Below, one piece after another: positions 36,172-45,297 of a stretch of DNA of 64,000 bases. A program made the position numbers and the translations under genes. This DNA is from Aporhodopirellula rubra. GTDB lineage: Bacteria > Planctomycetota > Planctomycetia > Pirellulales > Pirellulaceae. Under the pieces are notes generated by a model. That model was not told the DNA's origin. It ran no database searches and worked only from the letters and a program-made list of their open reading frames with translations. The stretch is from assembly GCF_014192335.1 (NCBI RefSeq), contig NZ_JACHXU010000002.1, forward strand, positions 510,197 to 574,196, read 5' to 3'. The first letter of the stretch is position 1. Each line of letters begins with the position of its first letter.

Positions 36172-38595
36172 TTATCTTCTCACAATTTCGACGGCGTGTT
36201 CGGGACAGACGACTCGGCACGTGTCGCACGCCGTGCATTTGTCGACATCAACGACATGTTTGGCATAGGGGACCGCCGGAATCGCGTCGACGGGACAGTG
36301 CTGTGCACATAACGTGCATCCGATGCACGCGTCGGTGATGTGATACGCGATCAAATTCTTACATTTGCCCGCCGGACAATGCCCGTTGAGATGCGCCTCG
36401 TACTCATCACGAAAATATTTCAACGTCGAGAGCACCGGATTGGGTGCCGTTTTACCGAGTCCGCAAAGACTGCCGCTCGACACGCTCTGGCATAAATCCT
36501 CGAGCAGATCCAAGTCGCCCTTCTTTGCTTTCCCCTCACAAATCCGTTCGAGAATCTCCAACATCCGTTTGGTACCAACGCGACAATACGTGCATTTCCC
36601 GCACGATTGATCTTGCGTGAATCGCAGGAAGTAGCGGGCGATGTCGACCATGCAATCGGTATCGTCGAGGACCACCATCCCGCCGCTGCCCATGATCGCG
36701 CCAACCCGGCTGAGTGCTTCGTAGTCCACCGGCGTGTCTGCCAAACTCGCCGGCACACATCCTCCCGAAGGCCCTCCGATCTGAACGGCTTTGAACCGAT
36801 GACCGTCCGGGACCCCGCCACCAATCTGATCCACGATTTGTGCAATGGTGACACCCATCGGAACTTCGATCAGTCCGCCGCGCCGAATCTTTCCCGCTAG
36901 CGCGAAGACTTTCGTTCCCTTGCTCGTCTCGGTTCCGAACTTGGCAAACTCTTCGCCCCCGTGTCGCAAAATCCACGGTACCAACGAAAGCGTCTCGACG
37001 TTGTTGATCAGCGTCGGCTTCTCCCACAATCCTGATTCCGCCGGAAACGGAGGCCGCAACCTGGGCGTTCCCCGTCCCCCTTCGATCGAATGAATCAACG
37101 CCGTCTCTTCACCGCAAATGAACGCTCCCGCACCTTCCTTGACCGAGAACTTGAGCGAGTACGAACTGCCCATGATGCGTTCGCCCAGCAAACCGGCCGC
37201 TTCGCACTCCGCGATCGCGTGACGAATGCGTTGAACCGCGAGTGGGTATTCTGCACGAATGTAGAAATAGCCTTCGTGAGCCCCCGCCGCGACCGCAGCG
37301 ATCGCCATTCCCTCGATCACTCGGTAAGGAAACGACTCGAGGATCATGCGATCCATGAACGCGCCGGGGTCGCCTTCATCGCCGTTGCAGATCACATACT
37401 TTGTCGCCGCATCCGCCGCACGCACCGTCCGCCATTTGATCGCCGACGGAAAACCAGCCCCCCCTCGCCCTCGCAACCCGCTGCGTTCGACTTCATCGAT
37501 CACCGCCTCGCCTGACAATTCATTCAAACATCGCTTCAATGCGACAAAGCCTTCGTGCCGTTGGTATTCGCCGAGATCCAACGGATCAATGTCGCCACAC
37601 GATTCGGTCGCAATCCGCTTTTGCGGCCCCAAAAATTCACACACCGGCCCCTCATGCGGAGAAACGGCCTCAACGCAGGAGTCGGCTCCATTTTCGCGTC
37701 CATACAAATCGGCAACCAACTTCGACCACGACGTCTTCAACCGCGACGCGATTCCCGTCGGTTGAAAATTCTGCAAAACAATCTGCTCAACCTGTTCCGC
37801 CTGCACGTGACAATACAACCGGCTCGTCCCGTCGCTACGGATCGTTTCAACCAATGGCGTTTGGTGGCACATCCCCACGCATCCGACCCGTTTGACATCA
37901 GCCGCCGCGCCGATGGACGTGACAACCTCTTGAACTTTGTCGAACACGTGACCACTGCCTTGGGCGACGCAGCACGAACCGAGTCCGACGCGAATTTCAC
38001 CCGCCGCCGAACCGCTGCCTGTAACATCACGTTTCCGCAAATCTCGACGCGGGGACGGCCCACTCGTACTCCGTCTCGAAAACTCACGCACCGTCCCTGG
38101 CACACTTTGCGGAGTTAATCGACCGTACGTCGCATCGTCAATCTGCACGACCGGAGCGAGCGTGCAACATCCCAAACACGCGACCGGCTCGATCGTAAAC
38201 TGCCCCTTGCGATCGGTATCCTCACCGGGCTCCAACCCCAAGTGCAGTGCGATCGCTTCTTCGATCAAGTCGGCTCCTTTGACGTGACACGCCGTACCAC
38301 GGCAAACTTGGATCGCGTGCCGTCCCATCGGACGATGGCGAAACTGCGTATAGAACGTCGACACACCCGTAATGGTCGATGGCGTGATCTCAGTCAATTC
38401 GCACACCCGCTGCAGCGCCGCATCAGGCAGGTAGCGATACCGCGTCTGGATCGCCTGCAAGATCGGAATCACCGCCTCCGGACCACCACCGTGCGACGCC
38501 ACCGCCTGATCCACAAATGCCAGGTCAATCGCATCGGCCGCAGCAATCACGTTGCCATCAACGCCATTCCGGTCATTCCCTACCGCCGCACTCAT
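36172..38595 (-). CDS. NuoE-NuoF / HoxF-like NADH-oxidising iron-sulphur flavoprotein
   Basis: 807 residues, a fusion. Residues about 20-180 are a NuoE-type thioredoxin-like 2Fe-2S domain (VCRGTACHVKG; ACLGCCTLAPVV). About 200-290 is a second thioredoxin-like 2Fe-2S domain (GLGSCCVAQGSG; VGCVGMCHQTPLVE). About 330-700 is the NuoF flavoprotein with the NADH/FMN site (GRGGAGFPSAIKW; ICNGDEGDPGAFMDR) and the N3-type 4Fe-4S (SCGKCTYCRVG; SLCGLGKTAPNP). The end is a two-cluster ferredoxin (CIGCTLCAQHCPVDA; CTACDTCRVVCPEH). This is the diaphorase architecture of NAD-linked hydrogenases and formate dehydrogenases, but no hydrogenase or molybdoenzyme gene is nearby. It overlaps the upstream gene by four bases (ATGA). 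Confidence 0.93.
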   Translation of the reverse strand: MSAAVGNDRNGVDGNVIAAADAIDLAFVDQAVASHGGGPEAVIPILQAIQTRYRYLPDAALQRVCELTEITPSTITGVSTFYTQFRHRPMGRHAIQVCRGTACHVKGADLIEEAIALHLGLEPGEDTDRKGQFTIEPVACLGCCTLAPVVQIDDATYGRLTPQSVPGTVREFSRRSTSGPSPRRDLRKRDVTGSGSAAGEIRVGLGSCCVAQGSGHVFDKVQEVVTSIGAAADVKRVGCVGMCHQTPLVETIRSDGTSRLYCHVQAEQVEQIVLQNFQPTGIASRLKTSWSKLVADLYGRENGADSCVEAVSPHEGPVCEFLGPQKRIATESCGDIDPLDLGEYQRHEGFVALKRCLNELSGEAVIDEVERSGLRGRGGAGFPSAIKWRTVRAADAATKYVICNGDEGDPGAFMDRMILESFPYRVIEGMAIAAVAAGAHEGYFYIRAEYPLAVQRIRHAIAECEAAGLLGERIMGSSYSLKFSVKEGAGAFICGEETALIHSIEGGRGTPRLRPPFPAESGLWEKPTLINNVETLSLVPWILRHGGEEFAKFGTETSKGTKVFALAGKIRRGGLIEVPMGVTIAQIVDQIGGGVPDGHRFKAVQIGGPSGGCVPASLADTPVDYEALSRVGAIMGSGGMVVLDDTDCMVDIARYFLRFTQDQSCGKCTYCRVGTKRMLEILERICEGKAKKGDLDLLEDLCQSVSSGSLCGLGKTAPNPVLSTLKYFRDEYEAHLNGHCPAGKCKNLIAYHITDACIGCTLCAQHCPVDAIPAVPYAKHVVDVDKCTACDTCRVVCPEHAVEIVRR

Positions 38596-40490
38596 GATTC
38601 ACCGATACAGAAAAGATGTTTGTCACCGCGAACAAAGATTCGTCCGCCGACAATCGCGGGGCTGGTCACACATTTCTCACCGAGATTCGCCTCAAAAATC
38701 GTCTCACACGCCTCTCTCTTCGCCGCAACCAACCAACACAGTCCGGATTCACCGATCAACAAAACGCGATCACCGATCAGGGTCGGTGACGACTTGAACC
38801 CATCATCGAAATCCTGTTCCCATATCGGATCGCCTCCCTCGCCAATGTCGTAACTCGTCAACGTGCCAAACGACGCCAACATCAAGATCATGTCTTCGAC
38901 CAATAACGGACTCGTCGTGTCCGGTGCCCCAAAATCAACCTGCCAAATGATGTGCGTGTCCGTGACGTCGCCGCTTCCGCCCAATCGAATCGCCGCTCCA
39001 CCGGGCACCTCGTTGCACACATACAACACACCGTCGGCCGCGATCGGTGAAGGACCAACGTCTTGATAGAGCGCGTCGCATCGCCATATCTCTTCGCCAT
39101 CGCTCGCACGATACGCAATCACCCACGGATTCGCGCACGTGATCACCTGCCGCTCACCTTCGTAGTCGATGACCAACGGTGTCGACCAAGACGCCGGGAC
39201 GTCGCGAGACGTCTCCCAAACGGTTTCCCCCGTCGCGCCATGAAGTGCGATCAATTTCGATAGCGGTTCGTCTTCCGCTCCCTGGTCCAATTGAACCAAA
39301 ACGCGTTCATCTTCGACTACCAAAGAGGAAGCGTGCCCGTACGGATTTTCTGGGATCCCAAACGACCGAGTCCAAACGATCTCTCCATCCATCCCGATCG
39401 CGACCACGTCGCCGTGTGCGAACATCGCATAGACACGCAAACCATCCGTCGCCATCGTCGGGGCCGCATACCCCGTATCATTGTTCACTTCCATTTCGAC
39501 GGCATCGCCATCACCTGCTTCCGGTGAAGACACGGGAACCTCCGTCTGCCAAATCAGTTCGCCGCTACCAGCGTCAAAACAACATACGGCACGGCGTTCC
39601 AATGTCGCCCCACTGAGGAAAACGTGTTCGCCCCAAACGATCGGAGAGTTTGTGCCCGGCAATTCCACCGGCGACTTCCACGCGATTCCCTCACCCGACG
39701 CCGCGTCCCACGATTTCGGAATCGGCGCAGACGCCGCAGTCCCCATCCCGTCGGTACCACGAAAACGCGTCCAGTGTTTGCGTTTCTCCTCAAGTGTCGG
39801 CAATTCCGCCGGTGCAGCAACGTCAGACGCTTCCTCCAGCAATCCGCGTTTTTGAGTTTCTTCACCCAACATTGCTTGCCCGGTTTTTGCATCACTCAGC
39901 GTTGAATGATCCACCGAACTCATTGCCACTTGATTCGGCTCGGGAAACAACGCCGCGACTTCCTTTGCGTTTGTAGGCAATACATTGCGATCCGAGACAA
40001 TCAGCCATCCCGAAAACAGGAACACTCCCACCGCGAATCCGCCAACGGCCGACAACGACTGCACACTCACGATCGCATCCGGATCATCTCCATCGGTAAC
40101 CGCCTCTTCGATGACCGGTGCCTGGCGGCGAATGTTGGCAACCATTTTTGCCGACACGATCGCAACGAAGACGCTCCCCAACAACAACCAACTGCCCACC
40201 GCCATAAAAGCACGCCGATCGAAATACTCCGTCCGCAACTCCACGTCGAGCGTTCTGATCTGGCTCGTGATTGCCTCATGAGCCGACTCGTCACCCGTCG
40301 CCTCTCGCAACGATCCTTTCAACTCGACGAATGCCGGTGCCACACTCGGATCGACGACGCGTCCAGCAAAACTCGCTAACATCGCTACCGCGACCACGAT
40401 CGAGAACAACACCGCGATGGCCGACACTCGGAACCAAGTCCGATCATCACACCTCAGTGATTCCCAAAACGGCTGCTCCCGGTGGCTCAT
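38592..40490 (-). CDS. Membrane-anchored PQQ-like beta-propeller protein
   Basis: 632 residues from the ATG at 40490, which overlaps the upstream stop (ATGA); the open frame to 40685 is inside the polyferredoxin gene. Three transmembrane helices lie in the first 180 residues (FRVSAIAVLFSIVVAVAMLA; FMAVGSWLLLGSVFVAIVSA; AVGGFAVGVFLFSGWLIV). A PQQ_2-type beta-propeller starts at RFRGTDGMGTAAS and has repeats with GxxLIWQT, GEIVWTRSF, GETVWETS and GEEIWRCD. The tryptophan-docking blades fit a quinoprotein or BamB-like fold. The active-site Ca2+/PQQ residues of methanol dehydrogenase are not obvious, so PQQ binding is unproven. It should face the periplasm. Confidence 0.88.
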   Translation of the reverse strand: MSHREQPFWESLRCDDRTWFRVSAIAVLFSIVVAVAMLASFAGRVVDPSVAPAFVELKGSLREATGDESAHEAITSQIRTLDVELRTEYFDRRAFMAVGSWLLLGSVFVAIVSAKMVANIRRQAPVIEEAVTDGDDPDAIVSVQSLSAVGGFAVGVFLFSGWLIVSDRNVLPTNAKEVAALFPEPNQVAMSSVDHSTLSDAKTGQAMLGEETQKRGLLEEASDVAAPAELPTLEEKRKHWTRFRGTDGMGTAASAPIPKSWDAASGEGIAWKSPVELPGTNSPIVWGEHVFLSGATLERRAVCCFDAGSGELIWQTEVPVSSPEAGDGDAVEMEVNNDTGYAAPTMATDGLRVYAMFAHGDVVAIGMDGEIVWTRSFGIPENPYGHASSLVVEDERVLVQLDQGAEDEPLSKLIALHGATGETVWETSRDVPASWSTPLVIDYEGERQVITCANPWVIAYRASDGEEIWRCDALYQDVGPSPIAADGVLYVCNEVPGGAAIRLGGSGDVTDTHIIWQVDFGAPDTTSPLLVEDMILMLASFGTLTSYDIGEGGDPIWEQDFDDGFKSSPTLIGDRVLLIGESGLCWLVAAKREACETIFEANLGEKCVTSPAIVGGRIFVRGDKHLFCIGES

Positions 40491-41866
40491 GTGATCTGCA
40501 CCAATTGAGAGGGTTCTTTCGGAATCGATCCCGAAGCTGGATTCGACGTGCCACCTTCGGTGACCGGGCAGTACCAAAAACAGCGACCGCACGAGACGCA
40601 GTTCTTTGTATCGGCTCGGTAATCTGCGTGAGGACGACGAATCCCCAACGAAACCAATTTGAAACTGATCACCACACCGATCCATGCCCCCAACATCACA
40701 CCGAGCCAGCGAAACCGGTCTTGCTTCGTAATCACACTTTCATACAACGCACGTTCGTCACGCCGTGCATTGCGAAACGCTTCGCTGGCGTCAGTCGTTG
40801 TCACGGCTAAACCCATTGATTCTTTCCGCAATTGCTCGGCGAGTTGCACGTCCGGGTCCATCCGAGACAACGGCACCCGCATCAATGCCCCCATGCCGGT
40901 GAAGGCAACGATGATCAGCGGAGTGGCCAGCAAAATCCAACCGAGACGAGCACGTCCACGCGACGCTTCACCGGGAGTTGCTCGAGCGACGGGCGATTCG
41001 ATTGCCCCGTAAGGACACGCCTCCGTGCACAACCCGCACGAAATGCACTGCGTCGCCGGAATGCGAACATGAAACCACGAGAACCGTGAAAACACCGATA
41101 AAACGGCACCATACGGACATAGAAACCGGCAATAAGGACGGCCAACAAACACTCCGATTAACAACAACATGCCGCCCGCGATCATCATGTTCGCGTTACC
41201 ACCGAGGCGGAAGAAACCCACAAAAGGGTCATAACGACAAATCAGAAACGCAGTCCCCGTTGCCGAAAAAATCACCGCCGCACCGAGATAAATCCATGTC
41301 ATCAATCCGAGCGAATGATCCACCCAACGCGGCACCTGAACGTTCTTGATTGACACAAACTCTTGAATCGCTCCAAGTGGGCAGACCGCCGCACAAAACG
41401 TTCGTCCAAAGAACAAGGTGAATAACAACGGCAGCAAAAAAAACGCAACCACCGAGACTGGGATCACGTAACCGGCATCAAACAACGCCAACGCCACATT
41501 CTGAGTCGCGCCGATACTACACACGCATCCCTGCCGTACAAAACCGAACCACACCAACGACGCAAACGACAACGCAAACAGATGCCTGCGGGATCGTGTG
41601 ACCAACGCGAAATAACTCGCCAACGATAACGCCAATACCAATAAGGCCACATCCAGAAATTCCCAACCCACACCACCACCGGCGGGAACCTCAGTGGTCG
41701 GAATTTGATGCGAGCTGAAATCCGGCGTCGGAATCAACTCGCCCGAAGCAAACGACGGCATCACTAACAACAACGCAACCACGCCCCATCGCAACCAACC
41801 ACCGCACCGAACGAGGCGTGTTCGTTGGCTAGGACATCTTCCACTGAATGAGTGCAGAGCGTTCAT
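40487..41866 (-). CDS. NosR/NapH-like membrane polyferredoxin
   Basis: 459 residues with about six transmembrane helices and a signal-like N-terminus. Cysteine motifs: VCSIGATQ; FCAAVCPLGAIQEF; YCRFLCPYGAVLSVFSRFS; a ferredoxin pair CISCGLCTEACPYGAI; and a C-terminal CVSCGRCFWYCPV. The CxxxCP elements at membrane boundaries are those of the NapH/NosR/CcoG group, which move electrons between quinol or periplasmic donors and iron-sulphur proteins. It overlaps both neighbours by four bases (ATGA at each junction), so it is produced with the Tat ferredoxin upstream and the propeller protein downstream. Confidence 0.9.
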   Translation of the reverse strand: MNALHSFSGRCPSQRTRLVRCGGWLRWGVVALLLVMPSFASGELIPTPDFSSHQIPTTEVPAGGGVGWEFLDVALLVLALSLASYFALVTRSRRHLFALSFASLVWFGFVRQGCVCSIGATQNVALALFDAGYVIPVSVVAFFLLPLLFTLFFGRTFCAAVCPLGAIQEFVSIKNVQVPRWVDHSLGLMTWIYLGAAVIFSATGTAFLICRYDPFVGFFRLGGNANMMIAGGMLLLIGVFVGRPYCRFLCPYGAVLSVFSRFSWFHVRIPATQCISCGLCTEACPYGAIESPVARATPGEASRGRARLGWILLATPLIIVAFTGMGALMRVPLSRMDPDVQLAEQLRKESMGLAVTTTDASEAFRNARRDERALYESVITKQDRFRWLGVMLGAWIGVVISFKLVSLGIRRPHADYRADTKNCVSCGRCFWYCPVTEGGTSNPASGSIPKEPSQLVQIT

Positions 41867-42549
41867 CGCATCGTCACCATCCGCATCAATTTCTCAACCG
41901 GATCGTCATCCACGCCCGATGCGTCGCCAATCTTGCTCTCGTAGAGTGCCTGAGCTTGCTCCTTAATTAAATAAGGTTTGTCCGACGGCACACGCGTGTA
42001 CGCCTGAGTCGGACAGACCCGCGCGATCGCACACTCATTGCAATTCACGCATCGGTCATGCATGACCTGCAGATACAACGATCCGTTCATCAACGCGCAT
42101 CCTTTGACGCACTTCCCACAACCGATGCACGCGTCTTCATCGATCGTGTATTGATAGAATCGCTGCCCCGCCTTGTCCTCGATGAACTCTCGAACCACCG
42201 CGGCGGTCGGACACAATTGGTTCTCCGCAGCCGTGCTGACGTCGTCGTAATTCGTATCGAGATACCCTGTGCAAATGTCACAGTACCCGCACATGTCAAA
42301 ACACTGCACGCATTTCACGGCAGATTCATCGAGCACACAGTAAGTCGAACAATGACTGCATCCGACACATTTGTCCGGATCGATTTGCCACCGGGTTTCG
42401 CCCGCATTCCCATAGCGCCCGGCCAAAAACCCGCCGAGAGTCCCCAAGGCGATTGCACCAGCTACACGCGTCCCCCGCGACAAAAACTCTCGTCGATCAG
42501 CGATCGGCAAAGAAACACGGGTTGCGGAAGAGGCACGCTTATCGGACAC
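41863..42549 (-). CDS. Tat-exported ferredoxin with multiple 4Fe-4S clusters
   Basis: 228 residues. A twin-arginine signal is seen at DRREFLSRGTRVAGAIALG. Then come cysteine groups CVGCSHCSTYCVLD, CVQCFDMCGYCDICTGY, CIGCGKCVKGCALM and CVNCNECAIARVCP. They are enough for about four clusters, similar to NapG/HybA-type periplasmic electron carriers. It starts within the last bases of the small Tat protein gene and ends overlapping the polyferredoxin start (ATGA). It most likely exchanges electrons with that membrane protein. Confidence 0.9.
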   Translation of the reverse strand: MSDKRASSATRVSLPIADRREFLSRGTRVAGAIALGTLGGFLAGRYGNAGETRWQIDPDKCVGCSHCSTYCVLDESAVKCVQCFDMCGYCDICTGYLDTNYDDVSTAAENQLCPTAAVVREFIEDKAGQRFYQYTIDEDACIGCGKCVKGCALMNGSLYLQVMHDRCVNCNECAIARVCPTQAYTRVPSDKPYLIKEQAQALYESKIGDASGVDDDPVEKLMRMVTMR

Positions 42550-42841
42550 GATCTCGCCCCTCCCTAACCGCCGTAGCGTTCGTCGCAGTTGCCCCTGTCT
42601 CGGTAAAACCCTTCGCTCTCAAACTTGCCGACTGCTCATTGGCTTTTCTTGCCAACTTCGCCCGCTCCAACGTCGCCGCGGGCAAAACACAGCGACTCAC
42701 CTGAACACAATCGCGGCATGCACTGAGCGTATGAGAACATCCGGCTTGCAACCGCCGACGAGTCAGCACCCAACCGACAACACCGATTACCGATGCCAAC
42801 GACCATCGTGCACTCGCGGCGATCCACTGCCTTCGGTTCAT
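42539..42841 (-). CDS. Small Tat-exported Cys-containing protein
   Basis: 100 residues from the ATG at 42841 (MNRRQW); an ATG two codons earlier is possible. A twin-arginine signal (NRRQWIAASARWSLASVIG) precedes CSHTLSACRDCVQVSRCVLP, four cysteines that could hold a cluster or haem-free metal. The C-terminal half is Ala/Lys/Thr-rich. It overlaps the ferredoxin gene by about eleven bases and is encoded just after the NHL gene, so it is a real operon member. No family is known to me. Confidence 0.75.
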   Translation of the reverse strand: MNRRQWIAASARWSLASVIGVVGWVLTRRRLQAGCSHTLSACRDCVQVSRCVLPAATLERAKLARKANEQSASLRAKGFTETGATATNATAVREGRDRVR

Positions 42842-42850
42842 ACGCATTGT

Positions 42851-43861
42851 TCAATCACCTTTCTCGCGGGTGTGGATGAAAACGCGGATCTGATCTGCGG
42901 TCGGATCGAGCACCAACACTCTGCCCTCACCGTCCACCGCGATATCGAAAACGTCACCGCTCATGACGGCTTCGTCTCCCCGACTCTCGCGCCGCAACAG
43001 TTGCTCCGAACCGGCAACGACACTCTGCAGTTTCCCCGAATCATCGTAGACTTTGATTCGCGGGATGCCCTTTTCCGACGTCACAAATCGGCCTCCCGGC
43101 AACATCGCAATATGAACCGGATTGCAGCACCCGAAGAAATTGTTCATCGCCGATCCGGCCTGACCCCACACCGATTCACGCGCGCCACCGGCGGTATACG
43201 TTTCCACCCGTCGAGCGCCCGGATTGACCACGTGCACCAGCCCATTATCCTCCGCCGCTAAATCGAAATAGCCACTCGGTACGACATAACCGCCGCCCAT
43301 CTCACCCATCCGAACCCCATCGAGATCAAACACCATCACGGTTTGATTACCCGCGTCTGCGACATACACATTTTCACGAGTCAACGAAATCGCGGTCAGC
43401 AACGGATACTTCGCATCGACCGCCCAACTCCCAATCGATTCACCGTCGGCCGAAAACACTTCAATCGATGTCATGCAGCCGACATAGAAACGCCCCGCGT
43501 GTGGATGATCGCTTCCTGCCACCGCGACACAGCGTGGCTTTTCCTGCGGAGTGATCGTCTTCAAAACATTTCCGTTCGTATCGAGCACCCAAACTTTTCG
43601 CTCGCCACATACAATCAACGTTCCATCCGGCGAGACGGCCAACGCATGCGCCTCCATCGTTGGCAATCCAATCGGTGTCACCTCGGTGTATTGCAGCAAC
43701 GACTCAGCGACTTCGGTCTGCCGAGACACGTCCAACGCAAAACGTTTCCCCGAACTCGTCAACGACTCCATCCGCATCACAACGACGGACACACCGCCGA
43801 GAACGAACACCGTCAGCATGATCCACAGCGGAGCCCAAACCGAACCTTGGTGACGATTCAT
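42851..43861 (-). CDS. Membrane-anchored NHL-repeat beta-propeller
   Basis: 336 residues. One N-terminal membrane anchor (PLWIMLTVFVLGGVSVVVM) is followed by NHL-type repeats: AHALAVSPDGTLIVCGERKV, NVYVADAGNQTVMVFDLDG, GLVHVVNPGARRVETY and DIAVDGEGRVLVLDPTADQI. A CCNP motif lies near residue 245 (NNFFGCCNPVHIAML). NHL propellers bind proteins or small ligands; a catalytic role is not evident. Its start overlaps the stop of the upstream PQQ-like gene (ATGA). Confidence 0.85.
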   Translation of the reverse strand: MNRHQGSVWAPLWIMLTVFVLGGVSVVVMRMESLTSSGKRFALDVSRQTEVAESLLQYTEVTPIGLPTMEAHALAVSPDGTLIVCGERKVWVLDTNGNVLKTITPQEKPRCVAVAGSDHPHAGRFYVGCMTSIEVFSADGESIGSWAVDAKYPLLTAISLTRENVYVADAGNQTVMVFDLDGVRMGEMGGGYVVPSGYFDLAAEDNGLVHVVNPGARRVETYTAGGARESVWGQAGSAMNNFFGCCNPVHIAMLPGGRFVTSEKGIPRIKVYDDSGKLQSVVAGSEQLLRRESRGDEAVMSGDVFDIAVDGEGRVLVLDPTADQIRVFIHTREKGD

Positions 43862-45297
43862 AGCGAGCCCCCACTCTCAACAAACGCATTCGCGGAAACA
43901 TTCAAACAAACCAACCGGGTCATGTCTCGCAGCAATAGATAGCCGTCCACGATCGCCATCGGCCCCCACGCATCGTGCCCGTCCTCGAACACCAGATGAC
44001 TCGCTCGACGGTGGTACCCCGATGCGTCCGCATCCGCGATCGTCAACTCACCAAAGTTACTCATCATGAACAACAACCCGTCCGAGATCAGATACGGACC
44101 ATGACCGAATCGATCTCGACCGCTGTTCCAAATCTCGTTGCCATCGAGATCCATACAAACCATCGGACCGCCACCACGTTTTCGAATACCGAACAGATGC
44201 CCGTCGTAGAGGATCGGAGTTTGCTGTTCCGAATTGAACTCTTTGGGAGTGTATTTCTTCTCGATGCTGACCTGCGTCGCGCTATCGTCAACACGAAGCA
44301 TCAACGCTCCCGTATCATTTCCATATCCACTGCACACCCAAATTTTTCCATTGGGTAGCGGAACCGGAGTGGGGGCATGTGCGAACTGGACCGGCCACTG
44401 CGTCGTGTCCCACAACACGCTACCGTCGTCGGCATCCACACCGACGACGCCACCGCTACCGCAATACACGTACATGCGTTTCCCCGCGTGCTGCATCACC
44501 GCGATGCTGCCGTGCGTCATCTCCCAACCCCGTGGATTCTCCGTCCGCCAGACGACCTCACCGGATTTCGGTTCGATTGCGACCATCAACGATGCATCAC
44601 CGGGCGCGATGATCAAACGTCCCTGATCGACCAAAGGACACTGCCCGGCATACCAACGCGGAACCGTGGTTTGATACTCGACACGCAAATCCAACAACCA
44701 TCGGTTCACTCCCGTCGTCGCATCCCAACACGCGACGTGACATTGCGGTCCGATCGTGATGACGCAATCTTCAAATAACACTGGAACAGTCCGCGTGATC
44801 CCGTGATTGCGAGTCACCGCGACGGGATATCCGTTGCTCCAAATTTCGCGTCCGTCATCGAGAGAAAGACAACGCAGCACGTCTGCTCCGGCCTCTTCGT
44901 CGTAGTCCAGCACGTAAACACGTCCGTCACGTACCGCCGGACTCGCGTACCCTTCGCACAACGCAACTTCCCATTGTCGGGGCGGTCCGCTTTCAGGCCA
45001 CTGCCGTGCCAACGGTGTCGAACTCGGCGAAACACCATCCCGATTCGGGCCACGGAAACCCGGCCACGATCCTCGGATCTGTGATGCCACGCCCATGCCC
45101 CGTACCGGTTCACCGGCAACCGTCGCTTCATAAGGCAACCGATTCGCGGTCACCAACACTTGAGGCGTGCCATCCATTCCAGGCAGACGCATTTCGATCG
45201 GCAGCGTTGAGCGAGTAAAAAACAAACTCAACAACAAAAAAACCGCCAGGACAAAGACCGCTGCGGAAAGCGTCCTATCGATCGATGAAGGTAACAT
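43858..45297 (-). CDS. PQQ-like beta-propeller protein, first gene of redox operon
   Basis: 479 residues with an N-terminal anchor (LSAAVFVLAVFLLLSLFFT). The propeller begins at GSWPGFRGPNRDGVS and has PQQ_2 repeats (DGREIWSNGYP; GVNRWLLD; SGEVVWRTENP; DGSVLWDTT; DGNEIWNSG). The layout resembles the many planctomycete outer-membrane or periplasmic PQQ-repeat proteins. It is a second propeller of the same kind as the one encoded three genes further on, but without the extra transmembrane helices. It leads the operon; a 546-base spacer upstream should hold the promoter. Confidence 0.88.
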   Translation of the reverse strand: MLPSSIDRTLSAAVFVLAVFLLLSLFFTRSTLPIEMRLPGMDGTPQVLVTANRLPYEATVAGEPVRGMGVASQIRGSWPGFRGPNRDGVSPSSTPLARQWPESGPPRQWEVALCEGYASPAVRDGRVYVLDYDEEAGADVLRCLSLDDGREIWSNGYPVAVTRNHGITRTVPVLFEDCVITIGPQCHVACWDATTGVNRWLLDLRVEYQTTVPRWYAGQCPLVDQGRLIIAPGDASLMVAIEPKSGEVVWRTENPRGWEMTHGSIAVMQHAGKRMYVYCGSGGVVGVDADDGSVLWDTTQWPVQFAHAPTPVPLPNGKIWVCSGYGNDTGALMLRVDDSATQVSIEKKYTPKEFNSEQQTPILYDGHLFGIRKRGGGPMVCMDLDGNEIWNSGRDRFGHGPYLISDGLLFMMSNFGELTIADADASGYHRRASHLVFEDGHDAWGPMAIVDGYLLLRDMTRLVCLNVSANAFVESGGSL

